Origin: Robiginitomaculum sp.
GTDB taxonomy: Bacteria; Pseudomonadota; Alphaproteobacteria; Caulobacterales; Maricaulaceae
NCBI GenBank assembly: GCA_002733905.1
Contig: NVXK01000009.1
Coordinates: 110,479 to 153,173 of the forward strand
Direction of reading: 5' to 3'
DNA length: 42,695 nucleotides
Below are positions 1 through 7,696 of this stretch, piece after piece. Position 1 is the first letter of the stretch. Every line of letters begins with the position of its first letter. The notes beneath the pieces are model-generated. The model was not told the DNA's origin. It saw nothing but the letters and a program-made list of their open reading frames with translations, and searched no databases. Position numbers and translations under genes: made by a program.

Positions 1-1097
1 GCGTCTTTTAGTGTTGTGTTTGGATCAAGGCCTTCACGTTTTTGATCGAGGACAAGTGGCTGGATATTGGTGCCGAGTTTAATATCCCCGTCATCCGCTT
101 CGTATTCCCCCATGATAAGTTTTAACAATGTAGTCTTACCCGAACCGTTCGGCCCGATAATGGCGATACGGTCACCGCGTGCAATACGCGCAGAAAATCC
201 GTCAATGATGATACGTCCGTCAAAGGCTTTGCTGACATTATCAAGTTTGGCGACAAGCTTGCCAGAGGTTTGACCCGTGACCACGCTCATATTGGCTTTG
301 CCTATGGTTTTTTTCTCATTGGTTTTTTCGCTGCGTAAATTACCCAGTTCTTTTAGGCGGCGTACATTACGTTTACGACGGCCTGAAACCCCGTGGACAA
401 CCCAGTGTTGTTCCCGCTCTATTTTGCGCGAAAGCTTGTGGCGGTCGAGTTCTTCTTGTTCCAAAAATGTATCACGCCAGTCTTCAAATTCGCCAAAACC
501 ATGATTGATGGTGCGTGTCTCGCCGCGGTCCACCCAAATAGTTTGCTTGGTCAGTTTGGTGAGGAAACGTCTATCATGGGAGATAAGAATAAGCGCGCCA
601 CGGAAACTTTCCAATTCGCCCTCTAGCCATTCAATAATAGGTAAGTCGAGATGGTTTGTGGGCTCGTCGAGCATAAGTAAATCAGGTTCAGGGGCGAGGG
701 TGCGCGCAAGCGCTGCGCGGCGGGCTTCACCGCCTGATAAATTCTTAGGGCTCATGGTACCGTCAAGTCCAAGCGCATCCAGTAAATACGGAATGCGGTA
801 GCCTTCGTCTGCACCTTCAAGGCCAGCAAGCACATAATCTTCGATGGTTTTGTAACCGCTGAGATCTGGTTCTTGGGGCAGGTAGCGTATGGTCGTGCCA
901 GGTTTGACAAAACGTTCGCCTTCGTCAGCCTGTATGAGACCTGCCGCGATTTTGAGCAAGGTGGATTTACCCGAACCATTGCGCCCGACAAGGCAGATGC
1001 GAGAGTTTTGATCAATCTGAAACTCTGCACCCTCGATGAGAGGTGTGGAGCCAAAAGACAAATGGATATTTTTCATTGTTAAAATAGGTGGAGCCAT
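1..1097 (-). CDS. uup: ABC-F family ATPase, Uup-like (partial, runs off left edge)
   Basis: The reverse strand is open from an ATG at 1097 to the window edge, giving about 365 codons with the 3' end missing. The first ATP-binding domain shows Walker A GRNGSGKST, signature LSGGEARRAAL, Walker B LLMLDEPTNHLD and the switch region ILISHDRRFL. A charged linker (HWVVHGVSGRRKRNVRRLKE) leads into a second Walker A, GPNGSGKTT. Two ABC domains without membrane segments define ABC-F proteins, which act on ribosomes or translation. The early NHLDLPIIEWLEGEL and the WVVHG-RRKRN linker resemble Uup more than EttA. The C-terminal coiled coil expected of Uup lies outside the window, so the subfamily call is not final. 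Transcribed divergently from the 1378 gene. Confidence 0.93.
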   Translation of the reverse strand, partial: MAPPILTMKNIHLSFGSTPLIEGAEFQIDQNSRICLVGRNGSGKSTLLKIAAGLIQADEGERFVKPGTTIRYLPQEPDLSGYKTIEDYVLAGLEGADEGYRIPYLLDALGLDGTMSPKNLSGGEARRAALARTLAPEPDLLMLDEPTNHLDLPIIEWLEGELESFRGALILISHDRRFLTKLTKQTIWVDRGETRTINHGFGEFEDWRDTFLEQEELDRHKLSRKIEREQHWVVHGVSGRRKRNVRRLKELGNLRSEKTNEKKTIGKANMSVVTGQTSGKLVAKLDNVSKAFDGRIIIDGFSARIARGDRIAIIGPNGSGKTTLLKLIMGEYEADDGDIKLGTNIQPLVLDQKREGLDPNTTLKD

Positions 1098-1377
1098 GGA
1101 GGGCTTATAGCGGTCTAATCATATTTGAATAGCCATAAAACACGTGACCTTTGTGAAAATATGTCACAGTGTAGAAAAAAGAGAGTATTTTGATCTCTCA
1201 ATAAAAAATAACGCAGCTAAATGCGTGCAAAATGCGGGTTTTCATAGGGATAATGACAAGAGCTATCTAAGGGTAGTTATGTGCTGACAGGGGATGCCTA
1301 TCATGAGGCACCTCACAGGCACTTCTTCATTCAGGTTCAGGGCGTGCAGAGCGCATGAGCGCGACAGGGAATATATA

Positions 1378-2316
1378 ATGAATATTGAAGACTTAGACAA
1401 TATGGTCATCGAAATGGGTGCAGGATCACAGCTTGTTTTGATTGCCATATTGGGGACTATGATGTTTGCCGTGGCGCTCGGTTTACGTCCGCAACATTTT
1501 GCTTTTTTCAAAACCGATCCCAAACATTATTTTACAGGGGTTGTCGCACAAATTCTTGGATTGCCTTTGTTGACGCTTGGTCTTGTTTACGCACTTAATC
1601 CCCCGCCTAGCTTGGCGCTCGGCATGATTTTGGTGGCGTGTTGCCCTGGTGGGAATATTTCTAATATTTTGGCACTGTTTGCGCGGGCGAACACGGCGCT
1701 TTCTGTTTCTATGACAGCTACGTCGAGTGTGGCGGCTGCCTTGATAACGCCAATATCAATTTTGTTTTGGTCTTCGCTTTATGGGCCGACACGGGCATTG
1801 CTGAATGAAATTAATTTTGATGCGGTGGATTTCCTTTTACAGACATTACTGATCTTAGGTCTGCCGATTTTATTGGGCATGTTGACGGTGTGGAAATTGC
1901 CTAAACTGGCTGATAAATTACAAAAACCTTTGGCAATGATCAGTGCGATTGGGCTTGTCTTGATTATCCTCAAAGGGTTTTACGATTACCGTGAATTGGT
2001 ACTTGGTGCAGGCATGATGATTTTTCCTCTCGTGGTTTTGCACAATGCTCTTGCCCTTGCGCTTGGGTATTTCAGTGGACGGTTGAGCGGTGCTGATGTG
2101 CCGACGCGGCGGGCGATGACATTTGAAATCGGGATACAAAACTCTGGCCTAGGATTTATCATTCTTTTGACCCAGTTAAACGGACTTGGCGGCACTGCTG
2201 GGATAACGGGCATGTGGGGATTATGGCATATGATTGGCGGAGGGATTCTCGTCTTCTTGTTTAGAAATGCGGATCGCCGCGCAGAAAAGAAAAATGAAGC
2301 TACAGGGCTTACGTAA
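1378..2316 (+). CDS. Bile acid:sodium symporter (BASS) family transporter
   Basis: A 312-residue, very hydrophobic protein with about nine to ten predicted membrane segments. The pattern fits the BASS/SBF fold: an early LGTMMFAVALGLRPQHF, then MILVACCPGGNISNILALFA (the conserved CCPGG-xxSN crossover motif), and a late MTFEIGIQNSGLGFII (the EIGIQN motif). Length is normal for the family. The frame is open from 1294, but ATG 1378 follows AGGGA closely and begins the conserved region, so it is preferred. BASS members use a sodium gradient to import organic anions; the substrate here cannot be read from sequence. It precedes a D-amino-acid deacylase by about 70 bp and may be co-transcribed with it. 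Its 3' end contains the first unit of a 16-bp tandem repeat. Confidence 0.9.
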   Translation: MNIEDLDNMVIEMGAGSQLVLIAILGTMMFAVALGLRPQHFAFFKTDPKHYFTGVVAQILGLPLLTLGLVYALNPPPSLALGMILVACCPGGNISNILALFARANTALSVSMTATSSVAAALITPISILFWSSLYGPTRALLNEINFDAVDFLLQTLLILGLPILLGMLTVWKLPKLADKLQKPLAMISAIGLVLIILKGFYDYRELVLGAGMMIFPLVVLHNALALALGYFSGRLSGADVPTRRAMTFEIGIQNSGLGFIILLTQLNGLGGTAGITGMWGLWHMIGGGILVFLFRNADRRAEKKNEATGLT

Positions 2317-2357
2317 TACAAGACTTATTTAATACAAGGCTTACGTAATACAGGGCT
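2304..2357 (+). repeat. 16-bp tandem repeat, about 3.4 copies
   Basis: Units at 2304-2319, 2320-2335 and 2336-2351 share the core AGGGCTTACGTAATAC, with a partial fourth copy to 2357. The middle copy carries CTTATTTAATAC instead of CTTACGTAATAC. The first unit contains the stop codon of the transporter gene, so the array seems to have grown from the gene's own 3' end. It lies in the short spacer before the deacylase gene. Confidence 0.85.
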
Positions 2358-2387
2358 GGTAAAAATATAAAAGTAAGGGAATGCAAT

Positions 2388-4151
2388 ATGTTTGATTTAA
2401 AAATAACCAATGGCAAAATTTATGACGGTAATGGCGGAGACGCTTTTATTGCCAATATCGCAATTACGGACGGTAAAATTGTGGCTGTCGGTGAATGTGC
2501 AGGAGAGGCTGTGCGTGTTGTTGATGCGAAGGGCGCGATTGTGACACCGGGTTTTGTTGATTTGCACACTCATTATGATGGTCAAATTAGTTGGGATGAA
2601 GAGATGAAGCCCTCAATTAATCACGGGGTAACGACAATTGTGACAGGTAATTGCGGCGTTGGTTTCGCGCCGTGTCGTAAGGAAGATCACGAAAAGCTTA
2701 TCAAGCTTATGGAGGGGGTCGAAGATATTCCGGGTACGGCTTTGGCTGAGGGGCTTACATGGGACTGGGAAAGTTTTCCTGAATATATGGACGCGATAGA
2801 TGCTAAACCACACACGCTCGATTTTGCGGTTATGGTGCCTCATGATCCGTTACGGGTATTTGTCATGGGTGACCGCGCCGTATTGGAAGAACGTGCAACG
2901 CAAGCCGATATTGATGAAATGAAAAAACTGACTCGTGAAGCTATGGAGGCAGGCGCTGTTGGCTTCTCGACGGGGCGGTCTGACGCGCACCGTTGTTCCG
3001 ACGGGAAATGGACGCCGTCGAGTGAAGCGCATCCGTCTGAACTTTCGGGTATCGCAAGCGCGCTCAACGGTTTGGATTATGGGGTGCTTCACGCGGTTAA
3101 TGATTTTGAACAAGAGCGCGAGGGGGATCAATTTGATGTCGAATTTGATATTATGGAAACCTATTTTCGCGCTGCACCTGATCATAAATCATCTATGACA
3201 TGGATGCAAAGAGATTTGGTGCCAGACCATTGGAGGAAAATCTTAAAACGGGCCGAATCCTTACAAGAACAAGGTATTGATTTACGGCTGCAAGCTGCGC
3301 CGCGTGGGATTGGTTTGTTTCTTGGCCTGCAATCGACTTTCCATCCTATGATGGCGTTTCCAAGTTATATTGAAATTGCAGAACTCTCTTTTGAAGACCG
3401 CGTGGCAAAAATGAATGCGGATGGGTTTAAAGAAAAAATGTTGGCCGAGACAGTTGTGAAGCTTGCAGGGACGGGTTCGTCTGTGCCGCCTATGACTGAT
3501 ATTATGATTGCGATGACTGAACAGATTGCAGGCAAAATGTTCAAGCTCTCGCCTGATGGTTCTGGAGAGGTGTATTATGAGCAGGGCTATGAAAGTTCTG
3601 CGGCGGCGCAGGCTGGCCGTGAAGGTGTGAGTGTTTGGTCTGTTCTTTATGATTGGATGTTGGAAGACGACGGCAAGGCGTTGATCTATTTCCCGATCTA
3701 TAATTATACGGATATGAATTATGACGCAGTGTATGAAATGATGACCCATCCTTTGGCCTTGCCGGGGCTTACGGATGGTGGGGCGCATGTGGGGTATATT
3801 TGTGATGCGAGTTTCCCGACTTACCTTATGTCTTACTGGGCACGGGATAGGGACGGGGATCAAATTAGTTTGGCACGCGCCATTCAAATGCTGACCTCTG
3901 ATGGTTCAGATTTCTTAGGCTTACGCGATAGAGGCCGTATTGCGGTCGGACAAAAAGCAGATATCAATATTATTGATTATGATAAACTTGCGTTGAAAGT
4001 CCCTATTATGGTAAAAGACTTACCAGCAGGTGGTCAGCGATTATTACAGCCCGTTACGGGCTATGTTGCGACATTTGTGTCTGGGGAGCAGGTAATAGAT
4101 AATGGCGAGCTGACAGCGGCACGTCCTGGTCGATTGATTAGAATGGGGTAG
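2388..4151 (+). CDS. N-acyl-D-amino-acid deacylase family amidohydrolase
   Basis: A 587-residue cytoplasmic amidohydrolase (amidohydrolase_3 / D-aminoacylase type). The N-terminal small beta domain (LKITNGKIYDGNGG) leads to the metal-binding HTHYD at residues 60-64 and VTTIVTGNCGVGFAPC, which carries the conserved metal-bridging cysteine region (Cys89). Residue runs MEAGAVGFSTGR and LTDGGAHVGYICDASFPT carry later family motifs, including the catalytic-type Asp near TDGGAH. The C-terminal RGRIAVGQKADINIIDYD is the usual end of the composite beta domain. Family enzymes release D-amino acids or related acyl compounds from N-acyl derivatives; the exact substrate is not determinable. The start ATG follows AAGGGAATGCAAT. 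It ends one base before the YceI-like gene, indicating an operon. Confidence 0.9.
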   Translation: MFDLKITNGKIYDGNGGDAFIANIAITDGKIVAVGECAGEAVRVVDAKGAIVTPGFVDLHTHYDGQISWDEEMKPSINHGVTTIVTGNCGVGFAPCRKEDHEKLIKLMEGVEDIPGTALAEGLTWDWESFPEYMDAIDAKPHTLDFAVMVPHDPLRVFVMGDRAVLEERATQADIDEMKKLTREAMEAGAVGFSTGRSDAHRCSDGKWTPSSEAHPSELSGIASALNGLDYGVLHAVNDFEQEREGDQFDVEFDIMETYFRAAPDHKSSMTWMQRDLVPDHWRKILKRAESLQEQGIDLRLQAAPRGIGLFLGLQSTFHPMMAFPSYIEIAELSFEDRVAKMNADGFKEKMLAETVVKLAGTGSSVPPMTDIMIAMTEQIAGKMFKLSPDGSGEVYYEQGYESSAAAQAGREGVSVWSVLYDWMLEDDGKALIYFPIYNYTDMNYDAVYEMMTHPLALPGLTDGGAHVGYICDASFPTYLMSYWARDRDGDQISLARAIQMLTSDGSDFLGLRDRGRIAVGQKADINIIDYDKLALKVPIMVKDLPAGGQRLLQPVTGYVATFVSGEQVIDNGELTAARPGRLIRMG

Positions 4152-4152
4152 T

Positions 4153-4773
4153 ATGCGAAAATTACTTATTGGATGTGTATTGGCGGTTACAAGCTTTGGT
4201 TTGGGTGCTTGCTCGGGGAGCGAGGCTGAGACAGAACTTGTTTATAGTGGGCCATGGGAGCTTGTTGATAAGGATTCGGCAGTATCTTTTGTTAGCGTAA
4301 AAAATAATGCCGTTTCTGAAACACATGGTTTTAAGTTTTTGATAGGAAAAATTAACGCGGACGGCAAAGCTGAGCTTAAAATCATTTTGGACAGTGTATC
4401 GACCAATATAGATATTCGTGATTCACGTATGCGCCAATTTGTTTTTGAAACCAATCAACATCCTTATGTAAGCATTACGGCGGACATTGATCTTGTGTCT
4501 TTTAAATCTATTTCTGTGGGCGATGGTCAAGACGCAAGTATTTTTCTTAATCTGGATATGCATGGGGTCAGTGGTAGTGTTGTTTGCGATATACGGGTGA
4601 GTAATCTTGGTGATGGTCGTGTGCGGGTTGAAACGCGTGCGCCGATTGTTATTTCCGCTTCGGATTATAATTTTATTGGCGGCATAAATAGATTGCAAGC
4701 ACTCGCGGGTCTTGATGCCATATCACCAAATGTGCCTGTGACATTTTCTTTGGTGTTTGAAGCGCAAGATTAA
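4153..4773 (+). CDS. YceI-like domain lipoprotein
   Basis: A 206-residue protein with a lipoprotein signal (FGLGAC lipobox, Cys20), so probably anchored in the envelope. The rest fits the YceI lipocalin-like fold: PWELVDKDSAVSFVSVKN, GKINADGKAELKIILDSVST, then IDIRDSRMRQFVFETNQHP, where family members have an RD-x-x-[LM] motif followed by F-x-x-x-x-[YH]P. YceI proteins bind isoprenoid-like lipids; the ligand here is unknown. The ATG lies one base after the deacylase stop, and the shared GGGGTAG upstream could serve as ribosome binding site. The opposite strand just downstream carries a cobalamin riboswitch that would be transcribed into this gene in antisense. Confidence 0.82.
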   Translation: MRKLLIGCVLAVTSFGLGACSGSEAETELVYSGPWELVDKDSAVSFVSVKNNAVSETHGFKFLIGKINADGKAELKIILDSVSTNIDIRDSRMRQFVFETNQHPYVSITADIDLVSFKSISVGDGQDASIFLNLDMHGVSGSVVCDIRVSNLGDGRVRVETRAPIVISASDYNFIGGINRLQALAGLDAISPNVPVTFSLVFEAQD

Positions 4774-4824
4774 TTTTTGCAGCCAACTTATTGTCTTTAT
4801 CATCTGGGGATTTTGATAAGAAAA

Positions 4825-5000
4825 GGTCGTTGGCAGGTATTCTGACTTACGGCTCAACGGTGGAGTCACCTTCCCAGTGCCGCCCACATTGGCAACCAGT
4901 GGCTTTATGCTCACACCTCGACGCTTACAGCTGCGGGGGCAGTACCAGAATTACACTGGTTTCCCGTTTAATCCCATGACAGGAACCAACACAGATATCT
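4825..5000 (-). promoter_or_regulatory. Cobalamin (B12) riboswitch without a downstream gene
   Basis: Reading the reverse strand from about 5000, the order of conserved blocks is that of the cobalamin riboswitch: GTTGGTTCC, GGGATTAAACGGGAAACC, CTGCCCCCGCAGCTGTAAG, AAGCCACTGG, ACTGGGAAGG, and a B12 box AGTCAGAATACCTGCC at 4832-4847. P1 pairs GTTGG with CCAAC near the ends. A second GTTGGC at about 4783-4788, beyond the aptamer, could compete for the 3' P1 strand and act as a switch. No open frame with a start follows on this strand: the next 3 kb is occupied by genes on the other strand. The aptamer is therefore either a remnant of a lost B12-controlled gene or controls an antisense RNA. Confidence 0.93.
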
Positions 5001-5111
5001 AGCCATGAAAATATAGGGTTTTCAAGTCAAAAATGACAGTTTTTGCTATAAAAGCTAATAAAAGACGGGTTTTGAATTAGCATGTTAATACGCAGTTACA
5101 GTATTGAAAAC

Positions 5112-5948
5112 TCATTGATTTTTATCATATTTAAGAGCCCATTTCGTCCAGATGAGAAAAATTCTTGGGCCATCGATTAAATACCGTTTCCAAAGACGCC
5201 TTGGCTCGGAAAGTAGGCGATATAACCATTCCATTTTGATGTATTGCATCCATTTTGGCGCACGTTTGACCTTGCCTGCCAAAAAATCAAGACTTGCGCC
5301 AACGCAGAGACCTAGGCCTACGCAGTCGTCCCGTTCTTGCGCTGCGACGGCAATCATTTCTTGCTGGGGGGATCCAACGCAAATGAAAGTGTAGCGGGCT
5401 GGATTTTTGGCGATAAATTCTGCACACGCTTTTACGGCGTCAGGGTTTTTACGAAGACCCATTGGAGGTTGATGATGGTTTAATTTTGAAAGACCGTACC
5501 GCGCTTTTACTTTGGCAATGACATCATCGTCACCGCCAATGACATTGATGGCTTCGTCAGGTTTAATAATATTATCAAATATTTGTGCGGTTAAGTCAGA
5601 ACCTGGCACGGCTTTTAACGGGAGGCCTGTAAAGTTTGCGAGCATTTCTAAAATGCGACTGTCGCATACGGATAGCCATGAGCCATTATAAAGGGGTTTA
5701 TATAATTCGGGTTCTTTGTTGAGGCGTACAATATGATCGACATTCGGTGTCACAATATAGCGAAAGGCATGGTTCACTGTTATCCATTTGCAACGCTCAA
5801 GAGTTTGGCTTGGGGTAAGTGGATCAAAGAGAGCGCCGCAAAATTCATAACTGCGTGTGTTGACGCGCCAGTCTTTCTTTTTACGTGAGTCAGAGCGGCG
5901 ATCTTCGCCGCGCGGAATTACTGGTATTAAGTTTTGCTGTGCAGTCAT
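5112..5948 (-). CDS. WecG/TagA/CpsF family glycosyltransferase (GT26)
   Basis: A 278-residue soluble glycosyltransferase. Family landmarks: YIVTPNVDHIVRLNKEPEL near residue 65, SWLSVCDSRILEMLANFTG (where most members have an Asp-Gly motif), GSDLTAQIF, INVIGGDDDVIAKVKARYGL, CVGSPQQEMIA, GASLDFLAGKVKRAP and EWLYRLLSEPRRLWKRYL at the C-terminus. The last block is the basic membrane-association tail typical of TagA/WecG. These enzymes transfer N-acetyl-mannosamine-type sugars to lipid-linked intermediates in surface polysaccharide synthesis. No other polysaccharide genes are nearby, so the acceptor is unknown. The first 30 residues are basic and charged, extra relative to the core family. The ATG at 5948 has AGGGAA just upstream, partly inside a small hairpin. 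Confidence 0.9.
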   Translation of the reverse strand: MTAQQNLIPVIPRGEDRRSDSRKKKDWRVNTRSYEFCGALFDPLTPSQTLERCKWITVNHAFRYIVTPNVDHIVRLNKEPELYKPLYNGSWLSVCDSRILEMLANFTGLPLKAVPGSDLTAQIFDNIIKPDEAINVIGGDDDVIAKVKARYGLSKLNHHQPPMGLRKNPDAVKACAEFIAKNPARYTFICVGSPQQEMIAVAAQERDDCVGLGLCVGASLDFLAGKVKRAPKWMQYIKMEWLYRLLSEPRRLWKRYLIDGPRIFLIWTKWALKYDKNQ

Positions 5949-5955
5949 AATGTTC

Positions 5956-5971
5956 CCTATCGATGGATAGG
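5956..5971 (-). promoter_or_regulatory. Small hairpin overlapping the GT26 gene's ribosome binding site
   Basis: A perfect 6-bp stem (CCTATC/GATAGG, 4-nt loop) ends inside the purine-rich stretch AGGGAA that precedes the ATG at 5948. It could mask the ribosome binding site, but the stem is short and may be chance. Confidence 0.35.
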
Positions 5972-6033
5972 ACTACAACAAGATGATAAAGATTGGGTTT
6001 ACGCGTGGTGGTTTCATGGATGGGATTTTACAC

Positions 6034-7056
6034 TTATTTCCGAAGGCCGTGTTTGCGTAAAAGGCCGCGAAATTGATGATAGCTGAGGCCAAGAATATCT
6101 GCGGCCTTGCCTTGGTGGTTTTTTGAACGGGCAAGCGCGTCTTTTATGAGGCCCAGTTCGAAGGCATTTGTACGGTCTGTGAAATTTGTGCCCTCTGGCA
6201 ATATGACTTTGCTCGTCTCGTTGTCTTGCGTGGCTATATCAGTGTGTTTGGGTGTGGAGGTTAGGCGCCATGGTGCTTCGAAGGGGTCGAGATTGATCTT
6301 TGCGATTGGATCGTAAAGACCCCCGTATTCATTAAAGGCTCTGCCAATTGCGCGTTCGGTAACGTTCTTTAACTCTCGTACATTACCTGGCCATTCATAT
6401 GTAGACAAAAACTCAAGCACGTTGGGGGTGAAGCCTGGAAAACTATCTGCGCCTAATTCTACGGCCATGCGTTTACCGAAATGGTCGGCGAGGGGCATTA
6501 TGTCAGCGCCTCTGACCCTTAGAGGCGGCAGGGTGATAACGTCAAAGGCCAAGCGGTCAAGTAAATCTGCGCGAAAGTCGCCGTCCTTTACGGCTTGGGG
6601 CAGATCGATATTTGTCGCGCCAATAACACGTACATCTACGGTGATGGTTTTCTCGCCGCCAAGGCGCTCAAATTCACCGTACTCTATAATACGCAAAAGC
6701 TTTTCTTGGACACGAGGACTGGCGGTTGCGATTTCATCTAGAAATAATGTGCCTTTATCCGCGCGTTCAAAACGACCAAGCCTGCGTTTTGATGCACCTG
6801 TAAATGCACCAGCCTCGTGACCAAATAATTCTGAATCCAGTAATTCATCAGAAAGGGCCGCGCAATTGACGACAATATATGCCTGCTCCCACCTTGGAGA
6901 GAGAAAATGAAGGCGGGCGGCGACAAGCTCTTTGCCTGTACCGCGCTCTCCAACTACGAGCATAGAGCGATCAAGCGCTGCGCTGCCTGATATTTGGTCT
7001 AATGTTGCAAGCCAAGCGGGGGATTGGCCTATTAATTGTGGTGGTATAGCTGCCAT
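6034..7056 (-). CDS. pspF: Phage-shock operon activator PspF (sigma-54 enhancer-binding protein)
   Basis: A 340-residue AAA+ sigma-54 activator that starts directly with the central domain and lacks an N-terminal sensor, as PspF does. From ATG 7056: Walker A GERGTGKE (residues 36-43), sigma-54-contacting GAFTGA (83-88), Walker B GTLFLDE (102-108), sensor region VRVIGATN and EWPGNVRELKNVTERA. The C-terminus has a Fis-type helix-turn-helix (AADILGLSYHQFRGLLRKHGL). The frame continues to a TTG at 7074, but the ATG is preferred. PspF drives sigma-54 RNA polymerase at the psp promoter and is normally held inactive by PspA. The divergent position opposite a sigma-54 promoter and pspABC supports the name strongly. 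Confidence 0.95.
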   Translation of the reverse strand: MAAIPPQLIGQSPAWLATLDQISGSAALDRSMLVVGERGTGKELVAARLHFLSPRWEQAYIVVNCAALSDELLDSELFGHEAGAFTGASKRRLGRFERADKGTLFLDEIATASPRVQEKLLRIIEYGEFERLGGEKTITVDVRVIGATNIDLPQAVKDGDFRADLLDRLAFDVITLPPLRVRGADIMPLADHFGKRMAVELGADSFPGFTPNVLEFLSTYEWPGNVRELKNVTERAIGRAFNEYGGLYDPIAKINLDPFEAPWRLTSTPKHTDIATQDNETSKVILPEGTNFTDRTNAFELGLIKDALARSKNHQGKAADILGLSYHQFRGLLRKHGLRK

Positions 7057-7069
7057 AATGGTTAAATTT

Positions 7070-7119
7070 ACCAAATATAGATGGCTAAATCAACCAAATA
7101 ATAGTTTATTTAGCTAAAT
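7070..7119 (+). promoter_or_regulatory. Candidate PspF upstream activating sites
   Basis: Two similar blocks lie in tandem: ACCAAATA (7070-7077) followed by GGCTAAAT (7083-7090), and ACCAAATA (7093-7100) followed by AGCTAAAT (7112-7119). They sit roughly 75-120 bp before the -24 element, the usual distance for enhancer sites of a sigma-54 activator. The stretch to the promoter is AT-rich and could be bent by IHF. Assignment is by position and repetition only. Confidence 0.45.
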
Positions 7120-7191
7120 TATAAATACTGAATATGTGAAAACATAAAATAAACCGTTATTTTTCAATAGGTTATAAGATTAATTCCAAAC

Positions 7192-7207
7192 TGGCACGGG
7201 TGTTGCA
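7192..7207 (+). promoter_or_regulatory. Sigma-54 (RpoN) promoter of the psp operon
   Basis: TGGCACG-GGTG-TTGCA matches the -24/-12 consensus TGGCACG-N4-TTGCW exactly, with GG and GC 12 bp apart. Transcription should begin near 7218-7220, giving a leader of about 115 nt before the first small ORF at 7334. It lies between divergent pspF and the psp genes. Confidence 0.92.
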
Positions 7208-7333
7208 ATGTAATTGGCATAGCCGCCGATAATTACGGAAAAATAGAAATGGTTTCTAAAGGCTGAATAAACAAACGCTAGAGAGCGCCTAAAATTAAAG
7301 AGCGCTACACAGCATAACAAGAGAGAGAATATT

Positions 7334-7480
7334 ATGACTTACCGTACAAATGACATCGACAATACAATTCACACACCAGCATCAGTTAGCGCACCGGTTC
7401 GCCACTTACGTCGCCGCCGTTACGCATCCGCACTAAGAAGCCGATCCGTTGGCGTAAGTGTTAGCGGTTTTGGAATTTAG
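7334..7480 (+). CDS. Small basic protein, first ORF of the psp operon (48 aa)
   Basis: A 48-codon ORF from ATG 7334, preceded by the purine-rich AAGAGAGAGAAT, the same type of ribosome binding site used by the other genes of this operon. The product is soluble. It has a polar N-terminal half (TNDIDNTIHTP), an arginine cluster (HLRRRRYASALRSRS, about residues 24-38), then VGVSVSGFGI at the end. The stop codon overlaps the AGGAG ribosome binding site of the next ORF, which suggests coupled translation. I do not recognise a family. It is the first coding unit behind the sigma-54 promoter, so it should be induced with pspA under envelope stress. Confidence 0.62.
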   Translation: MTYRTNDIDNTIHTPASVSAPVRHLRRRRYASALRSRSVGVSVSGFGI

Positions 7481-7488
7481 GAGCAGAC

Positions 7489-7644
7489 ATGAGCGATCGT
7501 AACGAATTTGATTTTGAAAGCCGCATCCAAGACCGCCAAAGTTTCCAAGGGAAGTTCTGGCGGTTCGTAAAATATCTCAGCACACGCAAGATAGAATGTT
7601 GGGGCTTTTTCCTCGCCGGTTATATACTCTCGGCAATCTTTTAA
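7489..7644 (+). CDS. Small membrane protein, second ORF of the psp operon (51 aa)
   Basis: A 51-codon ORF with a strong ribosome binding site (AGGAG, 8 nt before the ATG). The N-terminal half is charged and could be an amphipathic helix (MSDRNEFDFESRIQDRQSF). Residues 22-35 (KFWRFVKYLSTRKI) are basic, and residues 37-51 (CWGFFLAGYILSAIF) form one hydrophobic segment ending at the stop. That suggests an inner-membrane peptide with its N-terminus inside. It lies between the sigma-54 promoter and pspA, 53 bp before pspA. E. coli PspD is also a small psp-operon protein, but I see no clear sequence match. Confidence 0.68.
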   Translation: MSDRNEFDFESRIQDRQSFQGKFWRFVKYLSTRKIECWGFFLAGYILSAIF

Positions 7645-7696
7645 TTCACTTCAAACTAAATAGACTTAATTCAAGACACTAAACTAGGAGACTAAA

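Noticed and set aside
752-1054. 100-codon reverse frame within the ABC-F gene
   Set aside because: Out of frame with the clear Walker and signature motifs; shadow of the partial uup-like gene.
3282-3887. 201-codon reverse-strand open frame
   Set aside because: It lies wholly inside the deacylase gene, is extremely His/Arg/Thr-rich and has no domain; it is the shadow of the real frame.
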